DNA of 64,000 bases from Sanderia malayensis (GCA_013076295.1 RQOL01000616.1:2666001-2730000); one strand, 5' to 3'; shown: positions 1 to 13,510, numbered from the stretch's first letter. Numbers and translations are program-made. The notes: generated by a model not told the origin, from the sequence alone.

Positions 1-1490
1 TTCTTCTGCAACCATCGATTGTGGATCAACGTAAGTTGTTTATTTCTTTCGCATTTATTTGTTTGTTTGTTGTTTTATATGATCCATTTGTTGATTTCAT
101 TCAGTGAGCACATTTTGCATTCGCGTGCTGAAGTTGAACCTTGAACAAACATCAAATTATTAATTAATGTAATTTATTTTTTGTTTAGAAGGAAAGTTTT
201 ATTATCTGCTTCATCTTCGTCGTCTTCAAGTGAGAGCAGCTCTGATTCGTCAGACAGCGATTCATCTGATTCTGAAAACGAGACTAAACATAGAAAGAAG
301 GCTGCAAAGAGTCTCATGCGACCTCCAGGTGATTATGCGAATGCACAACAGCAACCAACAACAACAACAACAACAGTTTTGAATCAACAAATGCACGTGA
401 CGAAACAAGATGTTGGCAAGCGTCTGGCTGGAAAAGTGATAAGAAATGAAATTTGTGAAACACAAGCGTCGCCATTGAACAGTGCAGCAGCCAAAGATGC
501 GAAGAAAGACATACCTGAGGCATTGATAATAACAGAGAACAATACAAAAGAGACAGAGAAGAAGACAGATCGTGAATCGCTTGGATTGAAACATAATGAT
601 CATAATCTCAATATGCATAATCAACCGTTTTCATCAAGCGAATACATCCAAATGGAGCCGTTGTTCAAAGAATTGTTTGATCCTCAACATGGTATCTCAG
701 ATGCAGCTCATGATAATCTTGATATTGCTGATATGATGAGCCTCGACCCGATGCCGCCTCCATTTGATGATAGCCTCGATATCACAGTGCCATCGAGTGT
801 TGGCTTCTCTAATGATAACGCCGACCATATGGAAGATAGCTTTGATCCGGTCACTGTTGATATGTCGGTGTTGTCTGATTGGAATAGTCAACTGGATAAT
901 GATGATGATTATCTGGAGAAAACGGTACCAAAGAAGAAAAAATCAGATAAAAAGAATGGCAATGAAAAGCCAGTAAAAAATAATACATCTAAAACAATGA
1001 CAAGTAATCGAAAAAATTTGTCGTCTTCACAGAATAGACTAGCACAATCTAAGAAGAACTCGGAAAGCGATTGGTTTAAGAATATTTTATCACCGAAGAA
1101 GAAATACGTCGATTTGCCTTATGTGGATCCAGATAAATTGAAAATTGTTGGTTCGAAGGAGAGCGTTAATCGGCAAAGTACTCCATGTAAATCGTCGCTA
1201 TCGTTGGAGATCAAGATTCCATTGAATAAAATCAAAGATAAATCAAATGCGGGTAAATCTAAACAGGAGGAGAAGGTTACTAATGTGAAAAAATCAAATA
1301 ACAGCAAAACGAATGAAGTGAAGAAAGTAAAGAAAAAGAGGTGTGAAAATAAAACAGCAACTGGCAGAGCAGTTGGGAAAGATATAGAAACAATAAAAAA
1401 ATTAATGGCTGAAACAAGTAAGGCACCGAGTGATGGCGACGAAGTTATTGATGTTGTTGGAACGCTATCGCCAATCAAGAAGCCAATTAT

Positions 1491-1524
<34 letters not shown>

Positions 1525-4500
1525 CTGCAGCAACAACAACAACAACAAAAACAGAGAAAGCATGATGGGAAATATTCAGGTAAAGTGATTCGTAATACAC
1601 CAGAATCATCGTCATTGAAAAAAGATTTCACTTCAATTCTTAATAATGATAACAATAAATCGAAGGATGGAAACAGGACTAGCTCATTTGATGCGAAGCA
1701 TGAAAGTGCGAGAAAGCGTACTCACGCATGTGATGGAGGGAGAAGTGATAGAAGTTATGATGAGAACGTGAACATGATGAGGGTTAATGCATCGAAGTTG
1801 TTAAAATTGGAGAATTATGAGGATGATAGGAATACGAATGTGCAAGATATGGATTTAGAATGCGATGGAAGTGATTCTGAATGTGAAAAGTCATTGATTA
1901 GTCATCATGATGGTCACACTGACACGTGGAGTGCAGTTGAGAATCGCAAAACGTTGCATGTTAGTATTGATTTGCAAAGATTGAAGAGACATCCAAAGAA
2001 GTGTCACGTGTCAAAAGACGATAGGATGCAGGATACAAAGGGATTGGTTAAACAAGAAGATGGTGTGGAAGATCATGATGATGATGATGAAGATGGTGAT
2101 GATGAAAGGGACGATGAAGAATTTGCGAAGAATCAAATAAAAGAAGAACATACTTCATCATCCAAACCTGTGAGTTATTTAATGAAATGTTACTGGGTAC
2201 TAACATCTACTTCTGACCACCTTTCAAAATCTTGGCATTCCTGTAATGAGTTACCTACCTGGGTGGCAACTGCCATTTTCGTTTGGTAATAATGTTTAAT
2301 TCTTTTTCAGACGTGGAAGCCACCACCTAATATTAAAATTCCAAAGTTAACGAAACGAATGGTAATTTATTGTTTTGATCTGTCAATATTTTCTATCTTT
2401 TATTCTTAACTCTAATCCAATCTTTTATCCATGTTATGATAATTAGTTTCATGCTCTCTCTTGTTTTAGACTAAAGTTGCATCGAAACAGATTAAAAACT
2501 GGTAAGCGGAAAGTTATAATTGCTCTATTGTTAAGTAGTTATTTATTGTTTAGTTTATTATTTATTTATTGTTTTGTTTATTATTTATTTATTATTTTGT
2601 TTATTATTTATTTATTATATTTGTTTTGATTTGTCATTAATACCGACTAATATCTTATCTTTACCTTGGACAAAGATAAGAGTTTAGACCCGGCATTATG
2701 ATTTTTATCATTTGTCTAGTCATTGGTTTAGCAAAGATTAGTTTAAGGATGTTTTGATCCGTTTAAATTGACGCCCATATATCTCAACATAAATATGGAG
2801 TAGATAATACTAAGTGCCATAGCATGTCGTTTCGGCGTATTAGATTGTCAATTAGATTGCTAGCTATGTATATCATTCTTTTTTTATTAGTTTATCGCTT
2901 AATTTATTATCTATTGTCATTTTCTGTTGATTATTTTGTCTTGAACAGTTCTGAACCAGAGCAAGAAAATTCTGAACAAGATAGCAGTTTACCAACTGCC
3001 AGTTTCAAACAAAATAAAGACGTCAAAGAAAAGAAAACTAAACGACCAATTGAAGGTCGTGGGGTGAAATGGAAAGATTGCAACAGGCCGATTAAAAGTA
3101 ACATGCATCAAAATCCAAATGTATGTGGAATGTGTGGTTCTTTGCAAAAGGACACCGGACGAGATCCAATTCGTCTGGGAACGTAAGTTTATTTATGTTT
3201 ACTTACTCGTTTACTTGTTCACTTGTTTACTTGAACTTCGTTTGGTGAAGGGTTGAAGCCGCTTTGACCATTCCTCCAAAAAAGAATCTTTCATTTTTTT
3301 ATTTTTTTTAATCTGTTTGACTCATATAATCTCAACTTTAATTAGTCGATTTTTATCAGAGCTGTCTTTTTGCTGCCATTAATATCAGCCTGCTTAAAAA
3401 TTTTTTTTAGATATAAAACTTCTTATGTTGAATATTTATCCATGGGAAAACGTAATAAAAGAATTGCAGATTGTCTGGTATGTACTTGATGGAGAAATAT
3501 TTTGATATTGCCATGACTTTCTAATACTTATTTGTTGCTCGATTCATTAATTAATTATTTTATATGTTTTTTAATTCAAGGATCCAAGTGAAAGGGCCCC
3601 ACAATACATCGACGCTGTTCTTAAATATATTCATTATTTAGTTGGTCTGGAAATAACGGGAAAAATTGTACGTTTTGTTTATTTTGCCAGGTTTTTTGTT
3701 TCGAAAATATTTGCTTTTGTGTTTGAGATGTTTTGTATTCGTCTCAAATTCTGATTCATTTTGTATTTAATTTTTCCAGAATACAAAGAAAGGGATTGAA
3801 GAATATATGTGTATAACTTCACAATGCATAGATCTTGTAGAGTAAGTCAGTGATTATTGATTGATTCATCCCTTTATTCATTCATCCCTTTATTCCTTCA
3901 TTCATTCATCCCTTTATTCCTTTATTCATTCATCCCTTTATTCCTTCATTCATTCATCCCTTTATTCCTTCATTCATTGATCCCTGTATTCATTGATTGA
4001 TTCATCCCTTTATCCCTTCATTCATTCATCCCTTTATTCATTGATTCCTTTATTCTTTCATTCATCAATTTATTGTGTTATTGTCAGCTATGTGATCAAT
4101 CAATATGGCAAGAAAGAAAATAATAATATTAATTCATTTGATGATCGTTTCGTATTTTTGTGGTAAGCATATTTTTGTCACCACTTCTATTTCCATTCTT
4201 ATTCGCGCCCTTTGTGAAATTATTAGATGAATTTATACTGCGAGCCTATTTACAATTTAAACCCAATTGCTTAGTAAACAGTCAATTTTATTTGAATAAC
4301 AGACGAGCTTTTATTTGCCCCCGCGGAGCTTTGTCGCGTGTGATTTTGATCTCACTTTTTCTTTTTTTAGTCTTCGATTGCAAAGCGTTTTATATTTCAA
4401 GCTCTTTGGCATTAAAAAAGATTCTGCTAGCAGATATGCCAAGGTAGATATTTTATTTTAACACATTCATAATGACGTGGCTGGTCGACAACTCCAATTT

Positions 4501-5934
4501 ATGATGAATTTGATCATACTTTCCAATACCATTAAATTGTCAGTGTTTATCTTTGGTATTTATTGTTTTTTCTTTTTATTTCAGCTTTTATCTGACTTCT
4601 TTAAGGTAAGGATGTTATTCGATACTCGAACCCGTATCTTCCGAAGCGGCTACTGACGCGAAGACACGAGTTCACATTCCGTTATTGGTGGAATTTTTAC
4701 TTTTTCATATGAACTTTGCAGTATTTATATTATTTTCATTTTTCATGATCGTTTAGGTTCGGCGTTCACCTCATCGCGTCAGCATAAAAGGGTAAGATGA
4801 TAGCAGTTGATAAAATAATGAACATTATCACAAATTCCTTTTTTCAAGATTATTTTGAATCACGAATACTGAATATGATTTTGAATTTTCCAGGAGCACT
4901 GGTACACCATCCCCCATGTCTCCAACCTCGTCTCAGAATGGAAGCGTGGCCTCGTTCGGAAGTGCAGGAAGCACTGCTAGCTCTGGAAGCTATGATAAAT
5001 TATCAAGTGGCAACATGGTTTCTATTCCAGCTGAGATGTTTGAAAGAATGCAGCAGTACTTCACGTATACCAAGTATCTTTTACACGGACAAAGATTATG
5101 GGATGATTCAGAAAGCTTATCTGTTAATTGTCAAGGTAATGATTTAATTATTATTTGTTATTTTACTACGGTGATTGAAACATTAATTGCAGCATGGTTT
5201 TGAATATATTGAAACTCTTTGCACCTGTGCTTAGAATAGACCTTTCTGTTTAATTCTTTAATATTTTTAAATATTTATTGTTGCCATCAATTGTCTGTTG
5301 TCATTGACTGTTAATTGTATGACTTTGTTTTTATCAGCAAGGACAGTGTCGTAATTTGTCATGTTTTCTTCTTTCAGAATTTATTGGAGTTGTTTCACGA
5401 CGTATTGGAGCGTTGACCATGCAAAGGTAAGTAGTTTCAATCTTCTGATGAATCCAAACATTTTTATGCCGATTTGAATCAATTTAGTTTCAATTGAATG
5501 TAAGGTTCATCATTCGTCTAATTGGAGCTTGGTAGGTTATAGCTAATTGATGCCTGGTTGGATTTCAAGTTTAGTTGAACTCAGATGGATTGATGAGTGA
5601 ATGGGTGGATTAATGGGTGGATTGGTGGATTAATGGGTGGATTAGTCGATAAGTGAGTGGATAGATTATGGGTGAATGATGCGTGAATGGGTGGATTAAT
5701 GGGTGGATTGGTGGATTAATGGGTGGATTGGTGGATTAATGGGTGGATTAGTCGATAAGTGAGTGGATAGATTATGGGTGAATGATGCGTGAATGGGTGG
5801 ATTAATGGGTGGATTAGTGGATTGGATTGCATCACCTGATTTTAATGATTATTTCTGTTAATTTTAGTTCAATGCTTCACTTAGTTGACTACATCAGTAC
5901 AGGATTAGAAATTATAAAAGACAACCAAAGTTAA
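1..5934 (+). CDS. AFF: AF4/FMR2 family (AFF1/4-like) protein, 3' part of gene
   Basis: AFF proteins are nuclear scaffolds; AFF1/AFF4 organise the super elongation complex with P-TEFb. The 5' part lies outside the window. Exons I infer: <1-30, 189-2169, 2311-2361, 2470-2501, 2949-3182, 3411-3477, 3581-3667, 3780-3841, 4088-4162, 4371-4443, 4585-4605, 4757-4791, 4894-5135, 5378-5426, 5868-5934; phases agree throughout. The large exon starts with a Ser/Asp-rich tract, then Lys-rich segments, a poly-Gln run (1492-1552) and an acidic patch (about 2086-2130). The 3' exons read as the AF4 C-terminal homology domain: FKLFGIKKDSASRYAK, then TPSPMSPTSSQNGS, then an EMFERMQQYFTY helix, ending GLEIIKDNQS. 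One exon is only 21 bp (LLSDFFK). Family call is firm from the C-terminus; which vertebrate paralogue it matches is not resolved. The last intron carries a minisatellite. Confidence 0.86.
3850..4075. repeat. Minisatellite in an AFF intron
   Basis: Degenerate tandem copies of a roughly 20-bp unit built from TTCATTCATCCCTTTATTCC fill most of the intron between the exons ending at 3841 and starting at 4088. No coding signal. Confidence 0.85.
5590..5825. repeat. Minisatellite in the last AFF intron
   Basis: Short GGGTGGATTAAT / GGTGGATT units, with a longer register of about 106 bp: the block starting GTCGATAAGTGAGTGG recurs at about 5646 and 5752. It lies just before the last AFF coding exon (5868-5934). 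Confidence 0.85.
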
Positions 5935-6896
5935 TGGAAATTATTCAACTAAAAATTATTGAAACATTTCTGCTGATATATTACAATAAGTCGTATCCTT
6001 TTGAAGAGATCACACTTCCACCAACTACAAAATACTGTATGTATGTACAAATTGTCATTTATCTCCCCCTTGTGTATTGATAAACTGTGTTTGTCAAATT
6101 TCAGCGGCAAATATTTATAACCAAAAGAGCATTTTCTTAGATTTTTATTTTCACCCAATATCGATGTAGTCAAATTTTCTATTTTACCAAAGTACATTGG
6201 TGTCTATTCAGTGGTATTTTGTCACTTCGTAGTACATATTTTATTTCTGTATTTAATGAAGTCGCCATCATACTTTTGGCTTTAACCACCCCCTATTTTC
6301 AAACCAATTTTATTTTACAAGTCCAAATATCAACCCTAAAACCCCCTTGCATTATGATAGAATTTATTGAGAAACAATGTTGTTGTTTAAGCTTGTCCTG
6401 GGTCGACTGTGTTGATTCACAGCCGACATTTAAGCAAATCAAGCGCATGCCCCATTGAACATTTTTATATTGAATTCAATTGAGACTTTAATGGAAACTG
6501 GCTGTGCTGGAATAAGTGATAATCAACCCCTAACCCCTACTCCCACCCTATCATTATTTTTAACTGAGTTTATTCTAACTTGCACCTAAGACAGGTTTGG
6601 CAATTATTTGCTTTTTGCAAATCAAATTTTGTGTGACTATAGTATTATTTTATTGGTTTTAGTAAACAAATTTTGGCCTAAAAATAGTGTCGATAGTTAT
6701 ATTATTTGGATTTATAATTATTAAATGTCATAATGAAAGCCTTGGGTTATATTTCAAATACACACAACTTAAAGCTTAAATTTACATTTATTATTTTACT
6801 TCCTATATCGTGTATTTAATCTTAGTCCTGCCAATTCATCTTTTCCATGCATCATATTGACCAATGGAAATGCGCTAAGAGCAATTTTGTCTTTCA
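5935..6896. other. AFF 3' flank, no gene seen
   Basis: AT-rich sequence after the AFF stop, presumably 3' UTR then spacer. Open frames here are short and lack codon structure or homology I recognise. The next feature is the outer edge of the large inverted repeat. Confidence 0.6.
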
Positions 6897-8001
6897 TTCA
6901 ACCCGCCCCATTCTCACTCAGGCTCAGTCTCCGTAGACCAGCATGCATTTCGATACAGCTCGTGTCCCGCCCGTCGCTCAGTTCAGTCACTCATTGTCCA
7001 GCGTTCGAGTCAAATGCTGCTGGAAGAAGGACCGCAGATGAAAGGTTTCTTTTAATTTATCTTCCATTTCAGTTTAGCTTAAGACTTGAAAACTAGTTGC
7101 TTCATGCTCTTATTTGTTCTAAAGCCAAAAAAACTCAAAGAACTTTATTGCAAATTCAACAACAAAATTGGCTAAGCACACCTTGGGTCACACTTAGGCC
7201 TAGGCCTAAGTCTTCGTTTTTGCATTTGAAATTTCGTCAACATTTCCGAGAGTATCTTCAAACGCGTGCTCAATATTGTTGAATGTATATTTATATTCAC
7301 TAATGCATTCCGATGCGCATAGTTTACTTTATAATTGAATTTCATTTTTAATTGACTTTTCTTAATATTTATTTTAGGCCTAAAGTTTACCTGGAGATCA
7401 TCAAGTGTCAAATTTACATGGAATGATAAGCTTTCAATATTTAAAGGAAGTATTTTGTCTTAAGTTTTGCATGCATATTCTCTCTGCAACATTTGTTACT
7501 GATTATTCAGATTTCTCAAGTATTCAATAGCACATTGTGCAAGTTCAAAGGTCAATTTCTGCCTCATTTAATTATTTAATGATATCTCTTTCTGTATATT
7601 TTTATTTCAGGTTATCAAGTCAGTTGCTTCAATTTCCTTCATTGCAAATGAAATCGGTAGTTACAATTTACACAGATTTCCATTTTGTTTGCATAAGAAC
7701 ACTTAACAACCTCTATTCATTTTGAGCTCATCTTTTGCTTAGAAAATAACGGTCTCATCTAACTTCTTTTCTAGAATATTCCAATGCAGAGTATTATGGA
7801 AACAACTTTGCCCAGAAAAAAGCTCCAACAAAACCATCTATGAAGACAGGAATGAAACTGAGATGCTTGGAAATATACAGGTATTTTTATAATTGCAGCA
7901 ATTAATATGCCATTAGGGATTATTGCAGAAAACTCAGGCTTTGCTATGCTATAGGTTCGCTGTCATGCATTAGGGTTTGCTTCGACTATACTGGTACTAG
8001 T
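6897..8001 (+). repeat. Left single-copy arm of the large inverted repeat
   Basis: About 1.1 kb matching the reverse complement of 15411-16503. Recognisable landmarks are the GC-richer block at 6931-7040, a TAGGCCTAGGCCTAAG stretch near 7195, and TACTGGTACTAGTATTTAGG at the junction with the tandem array. Weak open frames in both arms look fortuitous; no conserved domain is visible. Confidence 0.85.
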
Positions 8002-11000
8002 ATTTAGGGACACGCTTAGGCTTTGCTTAGGCTACAGTTACTCTTTTATTTAGGGGCATAATTAGGCTTCTCTTAGGCTATAGTTGCGCTGCTATTTAGG
8101 GACACGCTTACGTCTTGCTTAGGCTACAGTTACTCTTTTATTTAGGGACATGATTAGGCTTCTCTTAGGCTTTTGTTGCGCTGTTATTTAGGGACACGCT
8201 TAGGCTTTGCTTAGGCTACAGTTACTCTTTTATTTAGGGACATGATTATAGGCTATAGTTGCGCTGTTATTTAGGGACACGCTTACGTCTTGCTTAGGCT
8301 ACAGTTACTCTTTTATTTAGGGGCATAATTAGGCTTCTCTTAGGCTATAGTTGCGCTGCTATTTAGGGACACGCTTAGGCTTTGCTTAGGCTACAGTTAC
8401 TCTTTTATTTAGGGGCATAATTAGGCTTCTCTTAGGCTATAGTTGCGCTGCTATTTAGGGACACGCTTAGGCTTTGCTTAGGCTACAGTTACTCTTTTAT
8501 TTAGGGACATAATTAGGCTTCTCTTAGGCTATAGTTGCGCTGCTATTTAGGGACACGCTTAGGCTTTGCTTAGGCTACAGTTACTCTTTTATTTAGGGAC
8601 ATAATTAGGCTTCTCTTAGGCTATAGTTGCGCTGTTATTTAGGGACACGCTTAGGCTTTGCTTAGGCTACAGTTACTCTTTTATTTAGGGACATAATTAG
8701 GCTTCGCTTAGGCTATAGTTGCGCTGCTATTTAGGGACACGCTTAGGCTTTGCTTAGGCTACAGTTACTCTTTTATTTAGGGACATAATTAGGCTTCTCT
8801 TAGGCTATAGTTGCGCTGTCATTTAGGGACACGCTTAGGCTTTGCTTAGGCTACAGTTACTCTTTTATTTAGGGACATAATTAGGCTTCGCTTAGGCTAT
8901 AGTTGCGCTGCTATTTAGGGACACGCTTAGGCTTTGCTTAGGCTACAGTTACTCTTTTATTTAGGGGTATAATTAGGCTTCTCTTAGGCTATAGTTGCGC
9001 TGCTATTTAGGGACACGCTTAGGCTTTGCTTAGGCTACAGTTACTCTTTTATTTAGGGACATAATTAGGCTTCGCTTAGGCTATAGTTGCGCTGCTATTT
9101 AGGGACACGCTTAGGCTTTGCTTAGGCTACAGTTACTCTTTTATTTAGGGACATAATTAGGCTTCGCTTAGGCTATAGTTGCGCTGCTATTTAGGGACAC
9201 GCTTAGGCTTTGCTTAGGCTACAGTTACTCTTTTATTTAGGGACATAATTAGGCTTCGCTTAGGCTATAGTTGCGCTGCTATTTAGGGACACGCTTAGGC
9301 TTTGCTTAGGCTACAGTTACTCTTTTATTTAGGGACATAATTAGGCTTCTCTTAGGCTATAGTTGCGCTGCTATTTAGGGACACGCTTAGGCTTTGCTTA
9401 GGCTACAGTTACTTTTTTATTTAGGGGCATAATTAGGCTTCTCTTAGGCTATAGTTGCGCTGTTATTTAGGGACACGCTTAGGCTTTGCTTAGGCTACAG
9501 TTACTCTTTTATTTAGGGACATAATTAGGCTTCTCTTAGGCTATAGTTGCGCTGTTATTTAGGGACACGCTTACGTCTTGCTTAGGCTACAGTTACTCTT
9601 TTATTTAGGGACATAATTAGGCTTCGCTTAGGCTATAGTTGCGCTGCTATTTAGGGACACGCTTAGGCTTTGCTTAGGCTACAGTTACTCTTTTATTTAG
9701 GGGCATAATTAGGCTTCTCTTAGGCTATAGTTGCGCTGTTATTTAGGGACACGCTTACGTCTTGCTTAGGCTACAGTTACTCTTTTATTTAGGGACATAA
9801 TTAGGCTTCTCTTAGGCTATAGTTGCGCTGCTATTTAGGGACACGCTTAGGCTTTGCTTAGGCTACAGTTACTCTTTTATTTAGGGGCATAATTAGGCTT
9901 CTCTTAGGCTATAGTTGCGCTGCTATTTAGGGACACGCTTAGGCTTTGCTTAGGCTACAGTTACTCTTTTATTTAGGGACATAATTAGGCTTCTCTTAGG
10001 CTATAGTTGCGCTGTTATTTAGGGACACGCTTACGTCTTGCTTAGGCTACAGTTACTCTTTTATTTAGGGACATAATTAGGCTTCTCTTAGGCTATAGTT
10101 GCGCTGTTATTTAGGGACACGCTTAGGCTTTGCTTAGGCTACAGTTACTCTTTTATTTAGGGGCATAATTAGGCTTCTCTTAGGCTATAGTTGCGCTGTT
10201 ATTTAGGGACACGCTTACGTCTTGCTTAGGCTACAGTTACTCTTTTATTTAGGGACATGATTAGGCTTCTCTTAGGCTTTTGTTGCGCTGTTATTTAGGG
10301 ACACGCTTAGGCTTTATTATTATTATTATTATTAACAATTTATTTTACGTTGGCAAGAAAAAAAAATATATATACATAGCTAATAAGCTAATTAACGCCA
10401 ACAAAGCTTTGCTAATTAACGCCAACAAGGCTTTGCTTAGGCTACAGTTACTCTTTTATTTAGGGACATGATTATAGGCTATAGTTGCGCTGTTATTTAG
10501 GGACACGCTTACGTCTTGCTTAGGCTACAGTTACTCTTTTATTTAGGGGCATAATTAGGCTTCTCTTAGGCTATAGTTGCGCTGCTATTTAGGGACACGC
10601 TTAGGCTTTGCTTAGGCTACAGTTACTCTTTTATTTAGGGGCATAATTAGGCTTCTCTTAGGCTATAGTTGCGCTGCTATTTAGGGACACGCTTACGTCT
10701 TGCTTAGGCTACAGTTACTCTTTTATTTAGGGACATGATTAGGCTTCTCTTAGGCTTTTGTTGCGCTGTTATTTAGGGACACGCTTAGGCTTTGCTTAGG
10801 CTACAGTTACTCTTTTATTTAGGGACATGATTATAGGCTATAGTTGCGCTGTTATTTAGGGACACGCTTACGTCTTGCTTAGGCTACAGTTACTCTTTTA
10901 TTTAGGGGCATAATTAGGCTTCTCTTAGGCTATAGTTGCGCTGCTATTTAGGGACACGCTTAGGCTTTGCTTAGGCTACAGTTACTCTTTTATTTAGGGG

Positions 11001-13510
11001 CATAATTAGGCTTCTCTTAGGCTATAGTTGCGCTGCTATTTAGGGACACGCTTAGGCTTTGCTTAGGCTACAGTTACTCTTTTATTTAGGGACATAATTA
11101 GGCTTCTCTTAGGCTATAGTTGCGCTGCTATTTAGGGACACGCTTAGGCTTTGCTTAGGCTACAGTTACTCTTTTATTTAGGGACATAATTAGGCTTCTC
11201 TTAGGCTATAGTTGCGCTGTTATTTAGGGACACGCTTAGGCTTTGCTTAGGCTACAGTTACTCTTTTATTTAGGGACATAATTAGGCTTCGCTTAGGCTA
11301 TAGTTGCGCTGCTATTTAGGGACACGCTTAGGCTTTGCTTAGGCTACAGTTACTCTTTTATTTAGGGACATAATTAGGCTTCTCTTAGGCTATAGTTGCG
11401 CTGTCATTTAGGGACACGCTTAGGCTTTGCTTAGGCTACAGTTACTCTTTTATTTAGGGACATAATTAGGCTTCGCTTAGGCTATAGTTGCGCTGCTATT
11501 TAGGGACACGCTTAGGCTTTGCTTAGGCTACAGTTACTCTTTTATTTAGGGGCATAATTAGGCTTCTCTTAGGCTATAGTTGCGCTGCTATTTAGGGACA
11601 CGCTTAGGCTTTGCTTAGGCTACAGTTACTCTTTTATTTAGGGACATAATTAGGCTTCGCTTAGGCTATAGTTGCGCTGCTATTTAGGGACACGCTTAGG
11701 CTTTGCTTAGGCTACAGTTACTCTTTTATTTAGGGACATAATTAGGCTTCGCTTAGGCTATAGTTGCGCTGCTATTTAGGGACACGCTTAGGCTTTGCTT
11801 AGGCTACAGTTACTCTTTTATTTAGGGACATAATTAGGCTTCGCTTAGGCTATAGTTGCGCTGCTATTTAGGGACACGCTTAGGCTTTGCTTAGGCTACA
11901 GTTACTCTTTTATTTAGGGACATAATTAGGCTTCTCTTAGGCTATAGTTGCGCTGCTATTTAGGGACACGCTTAGGCTTTGCTTAGGCTACAGTTACTCT
12001 TTTATTTAGGGGCATAATTAGGCTTCTCTTAGGCTATAGTTGCGCTGTTATTTAGGGACACGCTTAGGCTTTGCTTAGGCTACAGTTACTCTTTTATTTA
12101 GGGACATAATTAGGCTTCTCTTAGGCTATAGTTGCGCTGCTATTTAGGGACACGCTTAGGCTTTGCTTAGGCTACAGTTACTCTTTTATTTAGGGGCATA
12201 ATTAGGCTTCTCTTAGGCTATAGTTGCGCTGTTATTTAGGGACACGCTTAGGCTTTGCTTAGGCTACAGTTACTCTTTTATTTAGGGACATAATTAGGCT
12301 TCTCTTAGGCTATAGTTGCGCTGTTATTTAGGGACACGCTTACGTCTTGCTTAGGCTACAGTTACTCTTTTATTTAGGGACATAATTAGGCTTCGCTTAG
12401 GCTATAGTTGCGCTGCTATTTAGGGACACGCTTAGGCTTTGCTTAGGCTACAGTTACTCTTTTATTTAGGGGCATAATTAGGCTTCTCTTAGGCTATAGT
12501 TGCGCTGTTATTTAGGGACACGCTTACGTCTTTCTTAGGCTACAGTTACTCTTTTATTTAGGGACATAATTAGGCTTCTCTTAGGCTATAGTTGCGCTGC
12601 TATTTAGGGACACGCTTAGGCTTTGCTTAGGCTACAGTTACTCTTTTATTTAGGGGCATAATTAGGCTTCTCTTAGGCTATAGTTGCGCTGCTATTTAGG
12701 GACACGCTTAGGCTTTGCTTAGGCTACAGTTACTCTTTTATTTAGGGACATAATTAGGCTTCTCTTAGGCTATAGTTGCGCTGTTATTTAGGGACACGCT
12801 TACGTCTTGCTTAGGCTACAGTTACTCTTTTATTTAGGGACATAATTAGGCTTCTCTTAGGCTATAGTTGCGCTGTTATTTAGGGACACGCTTAGGCTTT
12901 GCTTAGGCTACAGTTACTCTTTTATTTAGGGGCATAATTAGGCTTCTCTTAGGCTATAGTTGCGCTGTTATTTAGGGACACGCTTACGTCTTGCTTAGGC
13001 TACAGTTACTCTTTTATTTAGGGACATAATTAGGCTTCTCTTAGGCTATAGTTGCGCTGCTATTTAGGGACACGCTTAGGCTTTGCTTAGGCTACAGTTA
13101 CTCTTTTATTTAGGGACATAATTAGGCTTCTCTTAGGCTATAGTTGCGCTGCTATTTAGGGACACGCTTAGGCTTTGCTTAGGCTACAGTTACTCTTTTA
13201 TTTAGGGACATAATTAGGCTTCTCTTAGGCTATAGTTGCGCTGTTATTTAGGGACACGCTTACCTCTTGCTTAGGCTACAGTTACTCTTTTATTTAGGGA
13301 CATAATTAGGCTTCTCTTAGGCTATAGTTGCGCTGCTATTTAGGGACACGCTTAGGCTTTGCTTAGGCTACAGTTACTCTTTTATTTAGGGACATAATTA
13401 GGCTTCTCTTAGGCTATAGTTGCGCTGTTATTTAGGGACACGCTTACGTCTTGCTTAGGCTACAGTTACTCTTTTATTTAGGGACATGATTAGGCTTCGC
13501 TTAGGCTTAT
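8001..13510 (+). repeat. 46/92-bp tandem array, left (about 60 dimers)
   Basis: Two related 46-bp monomers alternate. One contains CTATAGTTGCGCTGCTATTT and the other CTACAGTTACTCTTTTATTT; both share TTAGGCTT at the start and TTTAGGGACA near the end. The dimer period of 92 bp is exact where checked (for example 8881 to 8973). Variants (ACGTCTTGC, GGGGCATAA, CTGTCATTT) mark individual copies and reveal a higher-order duplication. The array is interrupted at 10316-10428. Confidence 0.95.
10316..10428. other. 113-bp non-repeat insertion in the left array
   Basis: The tandem array breaks after TTAGGCTTT and resumes at about 10429 with GGCTTTGCTTAGG. The insert holds a TTA microsatellite, a TTTACGTTGGCAAG stretch, a poly-A run, and two copies of CTAATTAACGCCAACAA. 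It could be a small transposon remnant or filler DNA from a break. Confidence 0.7.

Noticed and set aside
262..624. Minus-strand open frame of 120 codons over the AFF exon
   Set aside because: Antisense shadow of the AFF coding exon; Cys/Leu-rich product from antisense CAA/CAG repeats.
1119..1655. 178-codon minus-strand frame rich in Cys and Ser
   Set aside because: Antisense of the poly-Gln and Lys-rich AFF coding sequence.
6857..7096. Open frame repeated in the right arm (16321-16575)
   Set aside because: Similarity between the two frames comes from the inverted repeat itself; they differ at the ends and resemble no protein family.
8001..13510. Interstitial telomere array (TTTAGGG words)
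   Set aside because: TTTAGGG occurs once per 46-bp monomer and never in tandem heptamers; the repeat is a minisatellite, not telomeric DNA.
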